Source: Brasenia schreberi
Taxonomy: Eukaryota > Streptophyta > Magnoliopsida > Nymphaeales > Cabombaceae
NCBI GenBank assembly: GCA_036023115.1
Contig: JAYKKT010000086.1
Coordinates: 18,398,501-18,462,500, forward strand
Direction: 5' to 3'
Length of the DNA: 64,000 nucleotides
In this document: positions 1-12,504 of the stretch, piece by piece
How the letters are laid out: every line of letters begins with the position of its first letter
Position numbering within the stretch: position 1 is the stretch's first letter
Translations under genes and position numbers: made by a program
Notes under the pieces: model-generated
The model's input: only the letters and a program-made list of their open reading frames with translations
Told to the model about the DNA's origin: nothing
Databases searched by the model: none

Positions 1-136
1 TTGTGATTTGGGCAACATTATATTATATTTTTGAAAAATATGTGCTGCTATGAGTGCATGAATCTGCTCTCTCTCTCCTCTCTCTTGTTATTTATGTATT
101 CTCTGCCACATTATCTTGATTTGATTTGTTGTCCAG

Positions 137-455
137 GCAAGCTAACCCCAGCAGCATTTGAGAAACATGCTCGGAGAGAAGCTTCAAGGAAATGGAAAAA
201 TAACGTGTGGGTCATGATCTGTGGAGAGAAGGTCCCATTGTCCAAGACAGTGTTGCTTAAGTACTATAACAAGCTAAATACTAATGGGTCTCATAGATCC
301 CATAATGGACGACTATGTCACCGTGATGAATTTATCCGATGCACCAGCTGCAAGAAAGAGCGCAGATTTCGCTTGAGGAGCAAAGAGGAATGTCGTGCGT
401 ACCATGATGCTTTAGCAGAGAGGAACTGGAAATGCTCTGATTCTGCATATGACAG
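137..455 (+). CDS. ULT1-like: ULTRAPETALA-like SAND-domain protein, internal exon
   Basis: This exon encodes about 106 residues of an ULTRAPETALA protein, a plant trithorax-group-like factor that acts in the nucleus and limits floral meristem activity (family knowledge). The residues KLTPAAFEKH, the SAND core RKWKNNVWV, GEKVPLSKTVLLKYY, CHRDEF and the Cys-rich stretch CTSCKKERRFRLRS are closely similar to Arabidopsis ULT1 as I know it. The acceptor is GTCCAG/GC (AG at 135-136) and the donor is ACAG/GTAATA (GT at 456-457). The reading frame starts one base before the acceptor and ends after two bases of an AG/A codon, which the exon at 15818 completes as Arg. Upstream exon(s) with the N-terminal part of the SAND domain lie outside the window. 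The open frame also reads upstream through a CT-rich stretch, which is intron and not coding. Confidence 0.93.
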
Positions 456-2340
456 GTAATATTTTTTCCCATGCATACTTCTTGCTGTCTACTATGGATG
501 TGACGTTTAGATAAGATTTAATGTGCTTTCTTAAGTATCCGTTTGTGAAGTGCACTGCACGATTATATCAATTTCTTCTCTTAATCTTCATTCATATACA
601 TATGAGATCATCGCCTTTTAAAACTCTTTGATCAAGTCCTTGTCAGTACTTCGCTGATTGACTGCATTTGTATGCACAACTTTTACTTTATAACCATTCT
701 GCTGTAATTAGTGTAGTCTATGAAGTCAGTTTAGTTGGAGATAGCTTGGAAAATGCTTGCTGCAGGGGGCATGGTTGGTGAAACCAGTCAGCATGGTTGG
801 AGACAATTTTTTTTTACTTTTCCTACTTTTTGAGAAAGAGCTGCATGCCAGAAAGTAAAGGCTTTGCATTCTGGTCCTTTTTGGCAATTAAGGAAAACAA
901 TGTCCACTTATTGCAGTGACTTTGTAGATATGTGTTTGCTGAAGCATTCTTTCAGCAGAAATTATAATCTTGATGTGACCTTTGGCCATTGAACTGAATA
1001 TGGTGTCTAAAGTTACTGGATGCAAAATTTATAGAAATCTGTGTGTTGCGGATTTTAATTCTATCTTCTTTGTGCTCAAATTGATGGAAGACATCTTCAC
1101 TGCACCCTCATGATGGTCAGAATTTTAGCTTGTATGCACTTCTTACGCTGAGAAGCTGGGCTTCTGGTGTTTCTTTGGAACACTTCTGGATAACTGTTGG
1201 TAGAATGCAACTAAGATCCGCTGTTGACGCCAGAGTAGCTTGTCTCATTTGGCATGCTGCTACACTATGCGAAAGTGCTAACTTTGGTTTGTGTTAGATT
1301 TCGATACAAGCTTTTTATGGCAGAATGTTTCTCCTTTGAAGAACATATCATTCGTTTGTGAAATTACAAGAATAATGGGGAGATTTTGCAAACTGCAAAA
1401 TGTGTATACTAAGTTGATGAAACATATCATAAGACTTGCAAAAAGTATAAAGGAATGTGAATCAGGTTTCTAGTGCAATACAAAGCATGTCTGACTTTTA
1501 TGATTGGTAGAGCCTATATAATTATGGTATCTAATGAAATACTTTACAAGAGGAAGGACCCGTGATATAACTATTCTTGTCATTACTATTTCAGGGGATA
1601 TCCTGTGAAAAGTCTTGAAAAAGAAAGGAGTTCATGTATTAACCCAACTTAATAAGCGCATATTATGGAGATGGAACCAATGTTATAAATATCGTATCGT
1701 AATATCGTATATCGGTAGTTGGATTCATTCGATCCAAGGATTTGTATCATTGGGGTACATTTATCATTTTGTATCGTTGTGATACATTATGTATCATATC
1801 CATATCATATATTAGAATAATATATAAACATTCTACCATATTTATTATACTAGACAATTATAAGTACTACAAGTCATTATCTTAGGTCTGCTGGTTAACA
1901 GTAAATTTTACAGTTGCTGTAACTAGCAAGTTCCCTGTCATCTTGCAAAAAATAGGAATTTTGAAAATATAGCTTAATATATTAATATACAACATTTTTT
2001 AACAAAAAAGTTAAAAGTAATACAACAACTAAGCCTTTACCATACTAGACGGGGTCGGCTATATGGATTCTTTGTTTCCACGGAGCCTTATCATGTGCAA
2101 TGTTAGCAGTTAACTCACAATAAGCTAGATCATTCTTTATTGTTTCTTTTTAACACTTTTGTAGTCGTCCTCTACCTCTTTTAATACTTTTAAAATCTAG
2201 TTTTTCATACCTTGTTCTTCTTTTGATCTTCTTTCTATATGTCCAAACCACCTTAAACGATATTCTCTCATTTTATCTATTGGTGTCACACATAATTTAT
2301 TTCTAATAACCTCATTATGTATGCAGTCTTTTCTTGTATG

Positions 2341-3237
2341 TCACTCATCCATCTCAACATCTTCATTTTTGTCACATCTTTTGTACATGTTGACACAACA
2401 CTCAGAATCATAAAACATGGCATGCCTAATTGCTGACTTTAATGGTATCTTCTTGTCACAAAGAATACTTGATGCTCCTCTCCATTTTAACCAACCTGCA
2501 TTAATTCTATACGTAACATCTCCATAAATTCTTCTATCACTCTGAAAAATTGACCCTAGGTATGTAAAACTTTCTTTTTGAGGAAAGTAATGCGTGCTAA
2601 TTTTAATTTTTATGTCTTCTGAAGTAACCAAATGATCAAACTTACGTTCCATATATTCAGTCTTTGTTCTACTAAGGCTGAAGCCTTTACTTTCTAATGT
2701 TTCTCTCTATAGTTCCAATTTTTTATTAATTTTTTCCTTAGACTCCTCCACTAACACAATATCATCTGCAAATAACATACAACAAGGTACTTCATCTTGA
2801 ATATGTTTTGTTAACTCATCAATCACCATTATAAATAAGTATGGACTTAAAGTTGATCCTTGATGTAACCCAATATTAACTTTTGTAATTCCTTCATGAG
2901 TCCTCACACATGTTTTTGCACCATCATACATGTCTCTTATAAGGTTTATGTAAATCAATGGAATACCTCTTTTTTTCAAGGTTTTCCAAAGAACCTCCCT
3001 TGATACCGTATCGTAAGCTTTTTCTAGATCAATAAATATCATGTGAAGGTCTTTCTTTTTTACTCTAAAATGTTCTATAAGTCGTCTCAAAAGGTGAATC
3101 GCTTCAATAGTAGATCTGCTTGGCATGAATCCAAATTGGTTCTCTGTTGTACTCGATACTTGTCTTAACCTACGTTCGATAATTCTTTTCCACAATTTCA
3201 TAGTATGACTCATTAACTTAATACCCCAATAATTCAC
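2341..3237 (-). pseudogene. Reverse transcriptase remnant of LINE copy 1
   Basis: Two open stretches (2707-3237 and 2341-2652, minus strand) read as the RTE reverse transcriptase: [20 protein letters not shown], then [31 protein letters not shown], and the catalytic [10 protein letters not shown]. The second stretch is the C-terminal part, with [11 protein letters not shown]. The catalytic FADD is intact, but stops and a deletion break the ORF, and the upstream frame is closed by a TGA at 3319-3321 that two other copies share. It is not expected to make functional protein. Confidence 0.85.
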
Positions 3238-3757
3238 ACAATTCTAAATGTCTCTCTTGTTCTTATATATGGATATAAGTGTACTCGCTCTCCATTTCTT
3301 GGGCATCTTTTGGTTTCCTCATATTTCATTAAATAGTCTTGTGAGCCAAGTGATTCCTGTTTCTCTTAGGATTTTCCAAACTTCTATAGGAATATTGTCT
3401 GGTCCTATCGATTTACCACTCTTCATATGTTTAAGAACCTCTTTGACTTCATTCTTTTGAATACATTAGAAGAAATTGTGGTTTATATACTTTTCTGATT
3501 TGGCTAACTCTCCTAAGGTAATACCAATAAGAAAGAGATTTCCATCTATTTCTTATATCATCATTTGCCACTTGAATTTTTTCATTCTTTGATCCATCTA
3601 ATGGTGGAAATCTCGCTTTTAAGGTTCCACCATTTAGTATGAATAGCTCGATGTACTCTTTTCTTCTTTGTCCATTTTCTTAGTTGTAAATCCATAACTA
3701 AAAGTTGATGCTGGGTGGTTAAGCTTTCTCTTGGAATTACCTTGCAATCTTTACAAC

Positions 3758-6700
3758 CAATGTTGTAAAAATCGTATTGATGCCTGTATCGCACTAGGCA
3801 TCGATACAGCTGTATCGAACCATATCGTTACGCAATTTATTTTATTAAAAAATAAAAAAAAAATCACAAAAATTAAAATTAATAAACAAAACATGTATAA
3901 CACGATAAAAAAGCATCCATACTATAACAAAAACATCTCCTAATAAAGATATTCCATAGAATCCATACCATTGGGCATTAACTATTAGGTAACGTGAACA
4001 AAATACTGAATAGTAAATACTGAAGGGGTTTAACTTAATAAACAATAAAGTTACAAGTACAACTTATAATCATCAAAGATGAGAACGTTACAAAGTTACA
4101 AATAAAAGTTAAAACAAATTACAATCATCCACAACGTGGATCATAATTAACAAAAGCATTATAATCAACATAGTCAGGATCACCATCATCATCATCCTCC
4201 TTTCTCTTCTTCCTCCATAATAGGATCTGCCCATCCAACACCTTCGGCTTCACTTTCATTGTCTTCAATTCTAAGTTCTGCTTCGGCTTCATTTTCATCG
4301 TCTTCAATTCTAAGTTCTGCTTCGGCTTGGAGTGTCCTCTAGTTTTCATCCTCTAAAATGATAGGGGGCTCCTCCTCTTCGACCCAATCGTAAAGAATAT
4401 CAATATTTTCATAACTCAATGGGTCATATGGTACCTTCCTTGTCCCTCTTGCATCTTTTTGCATTTGCCTGTAAAGAAAGAATATTCAAATTATAAAGAA
4501 TATCAAATACAATATAACCACATCAAGCATTCATTATAGATTAAAAAGGAAGTCAAGACTAGGCAACAACAAACAATATATATTTTCTAAATATTACTTT
4601 TGCCTTAACTTTATTTTATAGGCAATGTATACCAAATCACGCAGCTGAGCATGCTCTAGTCTATTTTAATTTTTCATGTAAATGCGTTCAAAAAAGCTTC
4701 AATTCCTCTCGCACCCACTCAAACTACATGTTTGGATCAATATGCGTTGAGCAAACCTTGCCAAATTCGATGCATGTATACCAAAATGAGTCCACCATTT
4801 ATATGAAATAAAACACGATAATGATTAATAAGAAACACATGGAGTCAATTAATTAATAACTTAAATGAATATAAATAAAAACACAATACCTGGTCGTATC
4901 TGGGAGTAGAGTTGGATTACAATTGGCCTTTCAAAATATGCAACATTCTGTATATACTTGCTTAACTCTAAATGAATATTAGAACGAGTAGATGAATCTT
5001 CAACAAGATAAATTGCATTTAAGATACCCTTTTTCACGTCTTCGTCCTCTACAAAATTAGGAGAAAATTGAATAGAAGGGTTAAGGAAATATGCACCAAA
5101 CTTTCTTTAGAAGTGATCGCTTGCGGTCAAGATTTGCTTATATTTCCAATTTGGCTTTATCTATAGCATCATATATATAAGGCATAGCAGGTCTATCTTC
5201 ACTGTCCACCATCCTCATTACCTTAACTAAAGTATAGTCATCCTAAAAAATTTGATGCAACTTTCTCAAAAATTAGCATTGAAAACAACATCTACCATAA
5301 CAGTCCCCTTCCTCTTTCTAGACCAACTAATAGAGCTTCATTCATCGTATACAAATAATTGTTTCAATGCATTTTTCTGTATGATAAGACTTTGCACAGT
5401 AATGACATTTGTAGCAAATCTTGTCAATGAAGGCCTAATCAATTCCCTTTCTATTGTATGAATTCACATCAAATGCAATATAAAAGAATGATTATAAATA
5501 AACTTTGCAATATTTTTGTATGCGTTTGCAAACCCTCTTATTTCATCCACTGCACTCAAATCTTCAAGCATTAATTCTATGCAACGTGTAACACATGGAG
5601 TCCATACTAAGAATGAATGGTCTCTCTCAAGCATCTTACCATCTGCTGTAAAATTTGCAGCATTATCAGTAATGAATTGAAGAACATTTGAAACACCTAC
5701 TTCCTCAATAACTTCCTCGAAAATAGGGAGTAAATTATTTGCAGTTTTATCAATATGGGACAAGTCATATGATTTCAAAAATAATGTGCCTTTGGAACAA
5801 TAGACTAGGAAGCTTACCAAAGACCTCTGCATACCATCTGTTCAATCATCAGTGATAACAGAACATCCTGTATCCTTCTACGACTCCTTAAATTCAGAAC
5901 TCCATACATTAACAATATCAACCCATTTTTGTAATAACGTGCCCTTGAAAGCATGATAAGTAGGGACTCTATAACCCGATCCCATACTGGCAATAACATA
6001 TGTCATACTTTGAAAAGAAAATGAGTTTACAATATTGAAAGGGAGGCAATTTTCATAAAAAAATCAGCATACTTCAAATTTACTTTCTCAATTACCTCCT
6101 TTGAAGCCATAGGAGATCTGATGCTTGGCTGAGCTCCAGGAGTCGTACGTGGAAGAAAAAATGAAGGCATCTCACTAGGGTCACTACCTCCTTTGACTCC
6201 TCTAGTACCCATCGTAGGCATCATGCGAGCAAGAGCTCTTGCAGTGGAACAAGAGCTAACTCTACTACTACTACCACCAGAACCTATATTTTTTCTTTTT
6301 TCTCGCCTTGTCCTCTCCTCTTCAGCCATCTCTTCTTTCATCTCAATTGTACCATGGAATTCATCACCACCATCACCATATATCCCCTCATGAGAAGCAT
6401 CTTCAAATGGTTGAAACATATCCCAACCACCTCTTTCTTTCCTCTCTCACCCTTAATCTCTTCTTCTCCTTTGAAGCCTCCAATACTTGTTCAATCTCGT
6501 ATTTCACTACTTCGAAAACCCGAGGACATACACTAGCATCCTTCTTGGTTCCTGCAAGGTGTTGTTTTATACGAGAAATACCACTATATTTTATAGCATT
6601 GCAAAACATGCACTTGTTTAAAAGACTATTGTCTTCATGCACCAGAATGCAATATTTTTAAGTGAGATCGACTCGATCGAAAGCCATTAAGACAAGAGTG

Positions 6701-7033
6701 GACAATCAACAAGAAGGACCTAGAGATGGGGAGTTGGATTGGGTGAAATACTTGAGAATCTTGTGAATAAACCACGAAATCAACAAGAACAAGGTAAGAG
6801 GAGGATCTGGAAGCAAGAGAATGACGTGAAAAAGGGTTTAGGAAGAAGCATAAATTAAATCTGCAAGTTTTGGATTTCTGAAATTTATAATAAAAAAATC
6901 GACATCGACTTGTACGATACGGTACGATGAATCGCGATAAGTGATACGTGCCCCTGTATCGTACCGTATCTTCATACTATACGCAATATAATTGGATCAT
7001 ATCATACGATACAATACGATTTTTATAACATTG
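3758..7033 (-). mobile_element. hAT family 1 transposon, copy A
   Basis: This is a complete 3,276 bp hAT element inserted in LINE copy 1. The ends are inverted repeats, CAATGTTGTAAAAATCGTAT on the left and CAATGTTATAAAAATCGTAT when the right end is read in reverse (one mismatch in 20). The flanking target duplication is a perfect 8 bp TTTACAAC (3750-3757 and 7034-7041). Joining the two flanks restores the LINE sequence seen uninterrupted near 40860. Both subterminal zones (about 3765-3830 and 6900-7025) are packed with CGATAC/GTATCG words. The transposase gene runs on the minus strand and is broken. Confidence 0.95.
4125..6642 (-). pseudogene. hAT family 1 transposase (BED finger, DUF659), broken
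   Basis: Read on the minus strand, the pieces in order are as follows. A BED-type zinc finger at 6642-6403 has CMFC...GISRIKQHL. A Ser-rich linker at 6419-6027 contains PSFFLPRTTPGAQPSIR. The catalytic-core (DUF659-like) part at 5832-5464 has VSNVLQFITDNAANFTADGK and LVWTPCVTRCIELMLEDL. The C-terminal acidic tail at 4349-4125 has EDDDDGDPDYVDYNAF. Frames change and stops intervene, so this is a pseudogene. The order matches plant hAT transposases. The hAT dimerisation part around 4500-5250 is too degraded to mark exactly. Confidence 0.82.
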
Positions 7034-8139
7034 TTTACAACATGCTCTATCTTTTTTTCTTTTTTTCTATAAATAAAGTAATCAATTTATGTTTGTGATA
7101 AGCCACTCTTATAAGTAATTAAATATTCATCTCATTTTTTGAAGATTGTATTGATTATAAAGAGATCAAATCTCCCTACCTTCCTCGTTTATGTCCCAAA
7201 GCCAAAGTTTCTATGAATACCTTGATATCCTAATGCCTCTTTACCGATATGTCCATTTTAGTCTCCTCCTAAACAAATCATCTCCCTTTGTGGAATTCTT
7301 TGAATCACCTTATCTAACTCTTCCCAAAAAATCATCTTTATACTATCTTGTAGTCCTACTTGGAGTGTGTAAGCACAAACTATATTCAAAACCTCTGCTC
7401 CTAACACTAATTTCAACATCATGATTCGTCCACCACATCATTATATGTCTACTACACTATCCTTTAAATCTTTATTTATGATAATACCAACTCCGTTTTG
7501 AGCCTTTGCCTTACCTGAGTACTATAATTTAAAACTTGTATCCTCAATCTCTTTTATTTTTTCTCCAATTCACTTTATCCCTTTGAAACATAAAATATGA
7601 ATCTTTTTTTGAATCATAGTATCTATCACCTTCATTAGCTTACCGGACAATGTTCCAATATTCTAAGAACCAATACTTATCTTATTATCTAGGACTAGCT
7701 TCCTTACCCCCGCATCCATCCATATTAAAAATGTAGAGACTCTCTCTGTAATTTATTCACTACATTCTGACAACAATGTAGCAGGACTAACTTCTTTACC
7801 TACACTCATCCATCATGTAAGAACCCTCAATGCAATTGATTCACTCTATCTGGGTGAAAATATAGTGGTTCTTGCTTATTTTTTACTGCATTTGGGCTCT
7901 GCAGTGCGTCGCTAGGCAGAGACACTTCAAAGTAATGCTCATAATTTGTGTAATTCATGGTATAAAAATCCAACAAAGTTTTACACCGACTGTCGAAAGC
8001 CTAACACATCCCTCCTTTATTTCGGGCTTGGGACCGGCCAAGGGTGATCCCTTACATGGGCAGAGTTAAAAAAAGAAGTTAAAAGTAATGATTTTAAAAT
8101 ATTTTATTTAACTAAATAAAACAAATCATGGATCGTAGA

Positions 8140-8212
8140 TATAATATGATTTAAACAAAGAATCCATGTAGCTGACTCCATCTAGTATGGAAAAAGGCTT
8201 AGTTGTTGTTTG
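8140..8212 (+). mobile_element. RTE LINE 3' tail fragment
   Basis: AGAATCCATGTAGCTGACTC followed by TCTAGTATGGAAAAAGGC and TTAGTTGTTG is the RTE 3' end on the plus strand, opposite in orientation to LINE copy 1. Its GTT tail was the target of the next hAT insertion, so the last bases recur at 12643. The left boundary is not clear. It may be a severely 5'-truncated LINE, or a SINE that shares the LINE tail. Confidence 0.6.
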
Positions 8213-9258
8213 CAGTGTTATTCGACGCGTATCGTATCGTGTATCATTTTTCTCCATGATACGGGCGTATCGTATCGTATCATACTTTAATATTAAAAAA
8301 TATTAAAAAATCAAGAAAAATTAGTAAAAATCAAGAAAAAAGTCTAAAAATAAATAGAAAAAATCTGGTAATTGCAAAGAATTCATATAATGCAAAGTTT
8401 AGTACATATTGATCATTCACCATTGAATAATTGAATTTTTTTTACATATTTTGAAGCAAAAAATGAAATACATTTACATTTACATTTACATATTATAAAT
8501 TTGTATCAGGATCATTAACTAAATAATCTTCATCTTCTCCTTGATGAAGATTCAAAGTTTTTCATCACCTTTTGCTTCAAAATCAAAATCTTATCTCCTT
8601 CGTGATGTTGTTGCACTCCTTTCAAATTAATCCATGCAATGTCTTCTTCGATTAGGAGTGTATTTTTTTTGTTATCTTGCATAATTCACTCATCTAATAT
8701 ATCAAAATTAACAAACTGCTATCTTTGTACATGTAGTTGTTATATTTGCTAATTTTCATATGTGAGCAAAACGCTGAGCTCTATTTATTTGATTATCGAG
8801 TCTATAACACCTCAGTGATGTGATATTGTTACATGATGATATCCTCTTTTTCTCTTACTGGAGACTAGCTTTTTAACTAATGCTTGAGCTCTATTTCTCA
8901 CTTCACAAACTGAGTTAAGCCTCACATATACTGATCATGTTCAATTTAATGGAAGTCATGTAAGGTGAACCCTAAAATAGTAAAGTTGTGAAATGCCCAC
9001 TCAATGAACTGAGACAACCAAATTGTTCTTCATTGTTTGCGATTTTAAGAAATTAGAAACTAGTAGCAGAAATATACCTAAAAGTTGGCAATAGAAAGTG
9101 AAATGATTTTGTCACAATTTTTATTTGTTCACAAATTATTCTTATTCAATAAATTTCTTATAAACTAACCCGAATTTACATGTTACATACACAACTTACA
9201 ATCCCAAACAAGCATCTCGGAGGATGCCTTGGAGAGAAGTGGAGAGGCGAAGAGAGGC

Positions 9259-12200
9259 CAGTATTATCCGTATCGCATCGTATCGTACAATACGGTGCAA
9301 TACGTATCGTATTATGGGCCAGTATCGCAAATGCGAGTGTATCGCATGATACGGTGCGTATCGCCCGTATCGTATGCCCTGGGACCCTTATAAAGGGTCC
9401 CGGGCTGACCAAAAACCGTAATTTTTTGCGGGTTTCTTCTCTTCTTTTGGGTTCATCAAGCTCCCTAAGAGTCAGTTTTCGCCTCCTTGGTATTCAAAGC
9501 TCTAAAATTGTGCCCTACGGTGTCCGTGCAAGTCTCCAAACTCGGATTGAGGTATATTTCTAATGTTTTTTCTATTTTTTTCTTTTATATTTGTTGTTTT
9601 TTATGTTATTTCATTTTTTTTAATGATAATATGAAGTTGTTAAGTGTGTGTATACGATTTTTATTGCATTCATGAAGTGAGAGACACTCCTTTTGAGTGT
9701 TATTTGAAGATTGGGGATTTACGAAGTGCTTTTATTTTTCAGGTTTTTGTTTAAATTAAAGTACTCCATTGAGATGGCAGGAAGGGGTGGTAGAGACTCC
9801 CATTATCGGTCTGATGATCCGGCATGACAGTGGGGTATACCAGTTGAGGGTTCTAGATTAAAAATTAGATGCTTATTTTGTGAAAAGGTGGTGAGTGGTG
9901 GAATTTCAAGGTTGAAACACCACCTAGTAGGAACCAGGAAAGAAGTTGTTCTATACACAGGCAGAGTTTGAAGTGTGCCAGATGGTATTAAATGGCAATG
10001 CTTGCAGATGATTGAGAGCATACAGGAAAGGAGACAACAAAAGGATGATTTTCAGATGTGTAAAGAAGCTGATGATGCTACTGCCACTGAAGTTGGATTC
10101 ATTGATAGTTTGCCTTCAGATGCTAGAACAGAGATTGGTAGTAGCAGTTCGCGAGTACCTAGCAGGAGAAAGAGAGTTCGAGCTGAAGACTTTAGAGGTG
10201 GCAGAAGAGGAAGTTCAATAAGGAGTAGAGGAAGAGTTTCTTCTTCTAGCATACATTCATTCTTTCCTCCTTCCACTACACTTGGTGCTCAACCTGGAAT
10301 TCGTGCTGCTATAGCTTCAGAACAACTGCATGATCAGGCAGACCTTGCAGTGGGAAGATGGTTTTATGATGCATGCATTCCATTTAATGCAGCAAACAGT
10401 TTTCATTTTCAAGCAATGACAGATGTAATTGCTAATATTGGTCCAGGATACAGGATGCCTACTTATCAGAAGTTGAGAGGGAAGATATTAGATCAGACCG
10501 TCATTGAGGTGCAATAATATTGTTCGACTTTGAGATAGTCGTGGAAGGAAACGGGATGCACTATTATGGCAAATGGATGGACCGATAGGCGAGGAAGGAC
10601 ATTGCTAAACTTTCTTGTATATTGTCCTAAAGGACTCATGTTTTTGAGATCTCTAGATATGTCAGAGGAGAGGCACACTGCAGAGATCTTACGACAGGAA
10701 TTTGATAAGGTTATACAGGAGGTTGGCTAGAAAATGTAGTCCAATTGATTACAGATAATGCAGCTAACTACAAAGCAATTGGGAAGGAGTTAGTTGATAT
10801 TTATGGGACTTTCTACTGGACACCATGTGAAGCCCATTGTTTAGATCTCATCCTCGAGGACATCGGTGAGATGGATGAAATAAAGGCAGCAACTGAGTGT
10901 TGCCAAGATATTACAAAATTCATTTACAACCATGCATTTGTTTTGTGTATGATAAGGAGATACACAAAAGGTGCAGAGCTTCTTCGCACAACTGCAACTC
11001 AGTTCGTAACAAACTTCTTATCTATACAGAGTATTGTGAGACAGAAGGAAGCTTTAAAGAGAATGTTCTCCTGAGATGAGTGGCAACAATTTGCAGAGTT
11101 GTCTCAAAACAGAAGGAATAAAAAGTTGAATGAGATTGCATAAACAGTTTTTAGAAGTTCATTTTGGAATGCATGTGTTAGATTATTAAAAATTACCTGT
11201 CCTTTAGTGAAAGTTTTGAGATTGGCTGACAGCGAGGAGAAACCATCTATGGGCTACCTTTATGAAGCCATGGAGAGGGCAAAAGAAGCGATCAGAAATA
11301 ACTTTAATAAAAAAAAGAGAGATTATGTGCCCGTGTGGAAAATAATTGATAGTAGATGGAATAAACAATTGCATCAGCCTACTATCTAAACCCATCATTC
11401 AGGTACTCAGCAACCTTTAAAAGGGACGCTGAGGTTAATCGAAGAATCATTGAATGTATCGACAGATTAGTCCCTGGTGAGAGCATAGCAGATGCGATAC
11501 ATCGAGAGATGGAGATATATGATAATGCTCTTCACTTGATGGGTTTACCTGTTGCAATTCGCAACCGCACTACGATGTGTCTAGGTAAATTGTTTATTTT
11601 CATATTTAAGTTTCATCTTACATTACTGTGGATTATGTCTATAATGTTTGTCTTTTTCTACAGATGTTTGGTGTAACAGGTTTGGAACTGATTGTCCAAA
11701 CCTTAAAGATTTTGCAGTGAGATTCTTAAGCCAAACCTATAGTGCAACAGGTTGTGAAAGAAATTGGAGTGTTTTTTAACACATCCATACAAAGAAGCGC
11801 AAATTTAGTTTATATTCGTTGTAACATGCGCCTTCGTGAAAGGTAATGTTGTATTACTTTCAAATTTTCAATTCAATATTGTTTAACTTCAGTCTTCAAT
11901 TGTTAATATTATTTACTAATTGTTTATCTTTATTTGTCGTAGGCAATTAAAAAAAGTAAATAGAGAAGAAAGTCAGTTCGATCCAATAAGTTTGGATAAT
12001 TTTGATATATTAGAAGATTGGGTTATGGAAGACACTGAAGAAAATACCCTCCTAACTGAAGAAGACGTTCCTTGGATTAATTTGGAAGGAGCGCAACAAC
12101 ATCAAAGAGATGAAGAATTTGATTTCCAAGAAGAAGGTGTCGTTGATGATGAGGAGGAGGATCTGCTACAAGAAGAAGATGAAGATTATTTAGTTGATGA

Positions 12201-12504
12201 TCCTGATTACAATTTGTAAAATGTAACTGTGTCTGTAATCTATATTTCATTTTTTGGATTCAAAATATGTAAATTTGGATGCAATTGTTCAATTTGAATG
12301 CTCAATCTGTACTAAACTCACAATATATGAATTTAAAGCAATTACCAGTTTTTTCCTAAATTTTTCTTGATTTTTTTCAATTTTTTTCGGATTTTTATTG
12401 ATTTTTAATTAATTTTTGCATTATTTTAATATTAAAGTACGATACGATACGCCCGTATCGTGGAGCCCAACGATACACGATACGATACACGTCAGACAAC
12501 ACCG
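9259..12504 (+). mobile_element. hAT family 2 transposon, autonomous type, copy 1
   Basis: The left end CAGTATTATCCGTATCGCAT and the right end (in reverse CGGTGTTGTCTGACGTGTAT) are family 2 termini with GTATCG-rich subterminal arrays at 9265-9390 and 12430-12490. The element sits inside a deletion derivative of its own family: the related copy at 48860-48880 reads straight through AGAGAGGCCA into AAACTTGC, while here the two halves are 3.2 kb apart. The target duplication is only visible as a short shared GGCCA, so the exact boundaries are uncertain by a few bases. Confidence 0.82.
9774..12219 (+). pseudogene. hAT family 2 transposase (BED finger, DUF659, dimerisation), broken
   Basis: From the ATG at 9774 the frame gives a BED zinc finger (CLFCEKVVSGGISRLKHHL), a Ser/Arg linker (about 10130-10260), and FFPPSTTLGAQPGIR followed by the DUF659 start (ADLAVGRWFYDACIPFNAA). 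The core is at 10566-11074, with MANGWTDRRGRTLLNFLVY, LITDNAANYKAIGKEL and WTPCEAHCLDLILEDIGEM. A later exon near 11660-11790 carries the hAT dimerisation signature (FLSQTYSATGCERNWSVF), and 11935-12219 a strongly acidic tail ending DDPDYNL. In-frame stops lie near 9825, 9969, 10515 and 10729. There is also a one-base frameshift near 10730, so it is inactive. Apparent introns separate the last exons. Confidence 0.88.

Larger units (their letters stand above)
2022..8075 (-). mobile_element. RTE-clade LINE copy 1, interrupted by an hAT
   Basis: This is a minus-strand non-LTR retrotransposon. It ends 3' (low coordinate) in the tail that reads on its own strand as ...GGCTTAGTTGTTGT, and it reaches its 5' UTR near 8070. 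The flanking duplication is 14 bp, AAGTTAAAAGTAAT, at 2008-2021 and 8076-8089. It contains a reverse transcriptase remnant at 2341-3237, and endonuclease-domain remnants on both sides of the hAT inserted at 3758-7033. An internal deletion removes the endonuclease-RT linker near 3590. Removing the hAT leaves about 2.8 kb. The single APE-RT ORF and simple-repeat tail are typical of the RTE clade. Confidence 0.9.
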
